Source: Ascaris suum | Lineage: Eukaryota > Nematoda > Chromadorea > Rhabditida > Ascarididae | Direction: 5' to 3' | Assembly (NCBI GenBank): GCA_013433145.1 | Contig: CM024169.1 | Span: forward strand, 6,393,001-6,457,000 | DNA length: 64,000 nucleotides | Shown here: positions 54,976 through 64,000 of the stretch, one piece after another | Layout: each line of letters begins with the position of its first letter | How positions within the stretch are numbered: the first letter of the stretch is position 1 | Program-made: the position numbers and the translations under genes | The notes under the pieces: model-generated | The model's input: the letters and a program-made list of their open reading frames with translations, nothing else | Databases searched by the model: none | What the model was told of the DNA's origin: nothing

Positions 54976-55113
54976 ACTGCATTCATAAATGCCTTCCACG
55001 TCTATGAACGGCATTCTCTTACATTTACGAATGAGATGTTGCAACATGGCAATACGGAAAAGGTAGTATTTTTCTCCATAACCGGCCAATAGTAACAACA
55101 GAAGCAACCGCTT

Positions 55114-60153
<5,040 letters not shown>

Positions 60154-60219
60154 AACGAAGAAAATACTTCCACCACAAGCAAATGCTTCACACTTTTCTT
60201 GCACACTTCTCACGATTCA

Positions 60220-60230
60220 CTGCAAAGATA
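60220..60230 (-). promoter_or_regulatory. Acceptor site upstream of the candidate gene start
   Basis: The minus strand reads TATCTTTGCAG, ending at 60220, 67 bases before the ATG at 60153. The frame of exon 1 meets TGA directly after it, so it cannot join an upstream coding exon in that frame. It could be a 5' UTR or spliced-leader trans-splice acceptor, as is common in nematodes; that is inference. Confidence 0.35.
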
Positions 60231-60515
60231 AGCGAACCATGCACAGCGTGAGGAGAACAGCTGTTTCTGAAGGTTGAAAACTTTCAAAAAGAATAGCTTA
60301 GTTTTCATTTCAATTTTTCATAGTTTTATTGATATATCTATGAATATAACAATTGGCACAATATGGCCTGTAATCAGCAACATTCATAGAACATCTGAAT
60401 GACGCTTGAAATATCAGATCGCTCAACCGCATCGAAGTAGACATCGAACATGTGGAAAAATGTTGGTCAATCACCGTAATATTATAATTTGCAATTCCGT
60501 TAGCGCTTATCATGC

Positions 60516-64000
<3,485 letters not shown>

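Noticed and set aside
54663..54986. 107-codon minus-strand frame
   Set aside because: It is the shadow of the plus-strand frame, which has the better acceptor and a protein-like C-terminus.

Overview
This window looks like gene-poor eukaryotic nuclear DNA, AT-rich, most likely from a nematode. The reasons are the absence of dense uninterrupted genes, short open frames bounded by TTTTCAG-type acceptors and GTAAG/GTGAG donors, long (AT)n arrays, and a decayed RTE-type retrotransposon. The nematode assignment is inference. No rRNA, tRNA, CRISPR array or prokaryotic operon was seen. Most open frames are short and look like chance.

Layout. 1-11 kb: mostly unassigned, with perfect palindromes (431-456, 3026-3057), a C15 run and a ~400 bp polypyrimidine tract (6938-7341). 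11.1-13.8 kb: a degenerate RTE-like non-LTR retrotransposon, + strand, with endonuclease, linker and reverse transcriptase boxes in order but many stops and frameshifts. 13.8-34.7 kb: unassigned except for simple repeats, a degenerate 24-bp minisatellite next to a 40-bp tandem duplication (21.7-22.1 kb), an (AT)68 array, a CA/GC-rich tract (29.1-29.6 kb), diverged copies of a short dispersed repeat (5.7, 23.7 and 30.3 kb) and a few candidate exons. 34.7-35 kb: a 94-codon exon-like frame ending in a hairpin that contains a candidate donor. 40.6-41.4 kb: decayed trinucleotide DNA and a GC-richer patch. 48.7-49.3 kb: a second, weaker reverse transcriptase fossil. 49.9-50.3 kb: a coherent minus-strand frame broken by two stops, in GC-richer DNA.

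The best candidate gene lies on the minus strand from 60153 to 55114. Six exons can be joined in phase to give about 274 residues, with an N-terminal hydrophobic segment and a C-terminal region loosely like a GNAT acyltransferase fold. A plus-strand terminal-exon candidate ends 138 bp away (54975), so the two would be convergent. Three long (AT)n arrays fall in or beside this locus. A 56-nt pre-miRNA-like hairpin lies at 61046-61101.

No new multi-gene system could be recognised. The items most worth testing are the 55-60 kb gene, the 61 kb hairpin, the broken frame at 50 kb and the dispersed repeat.
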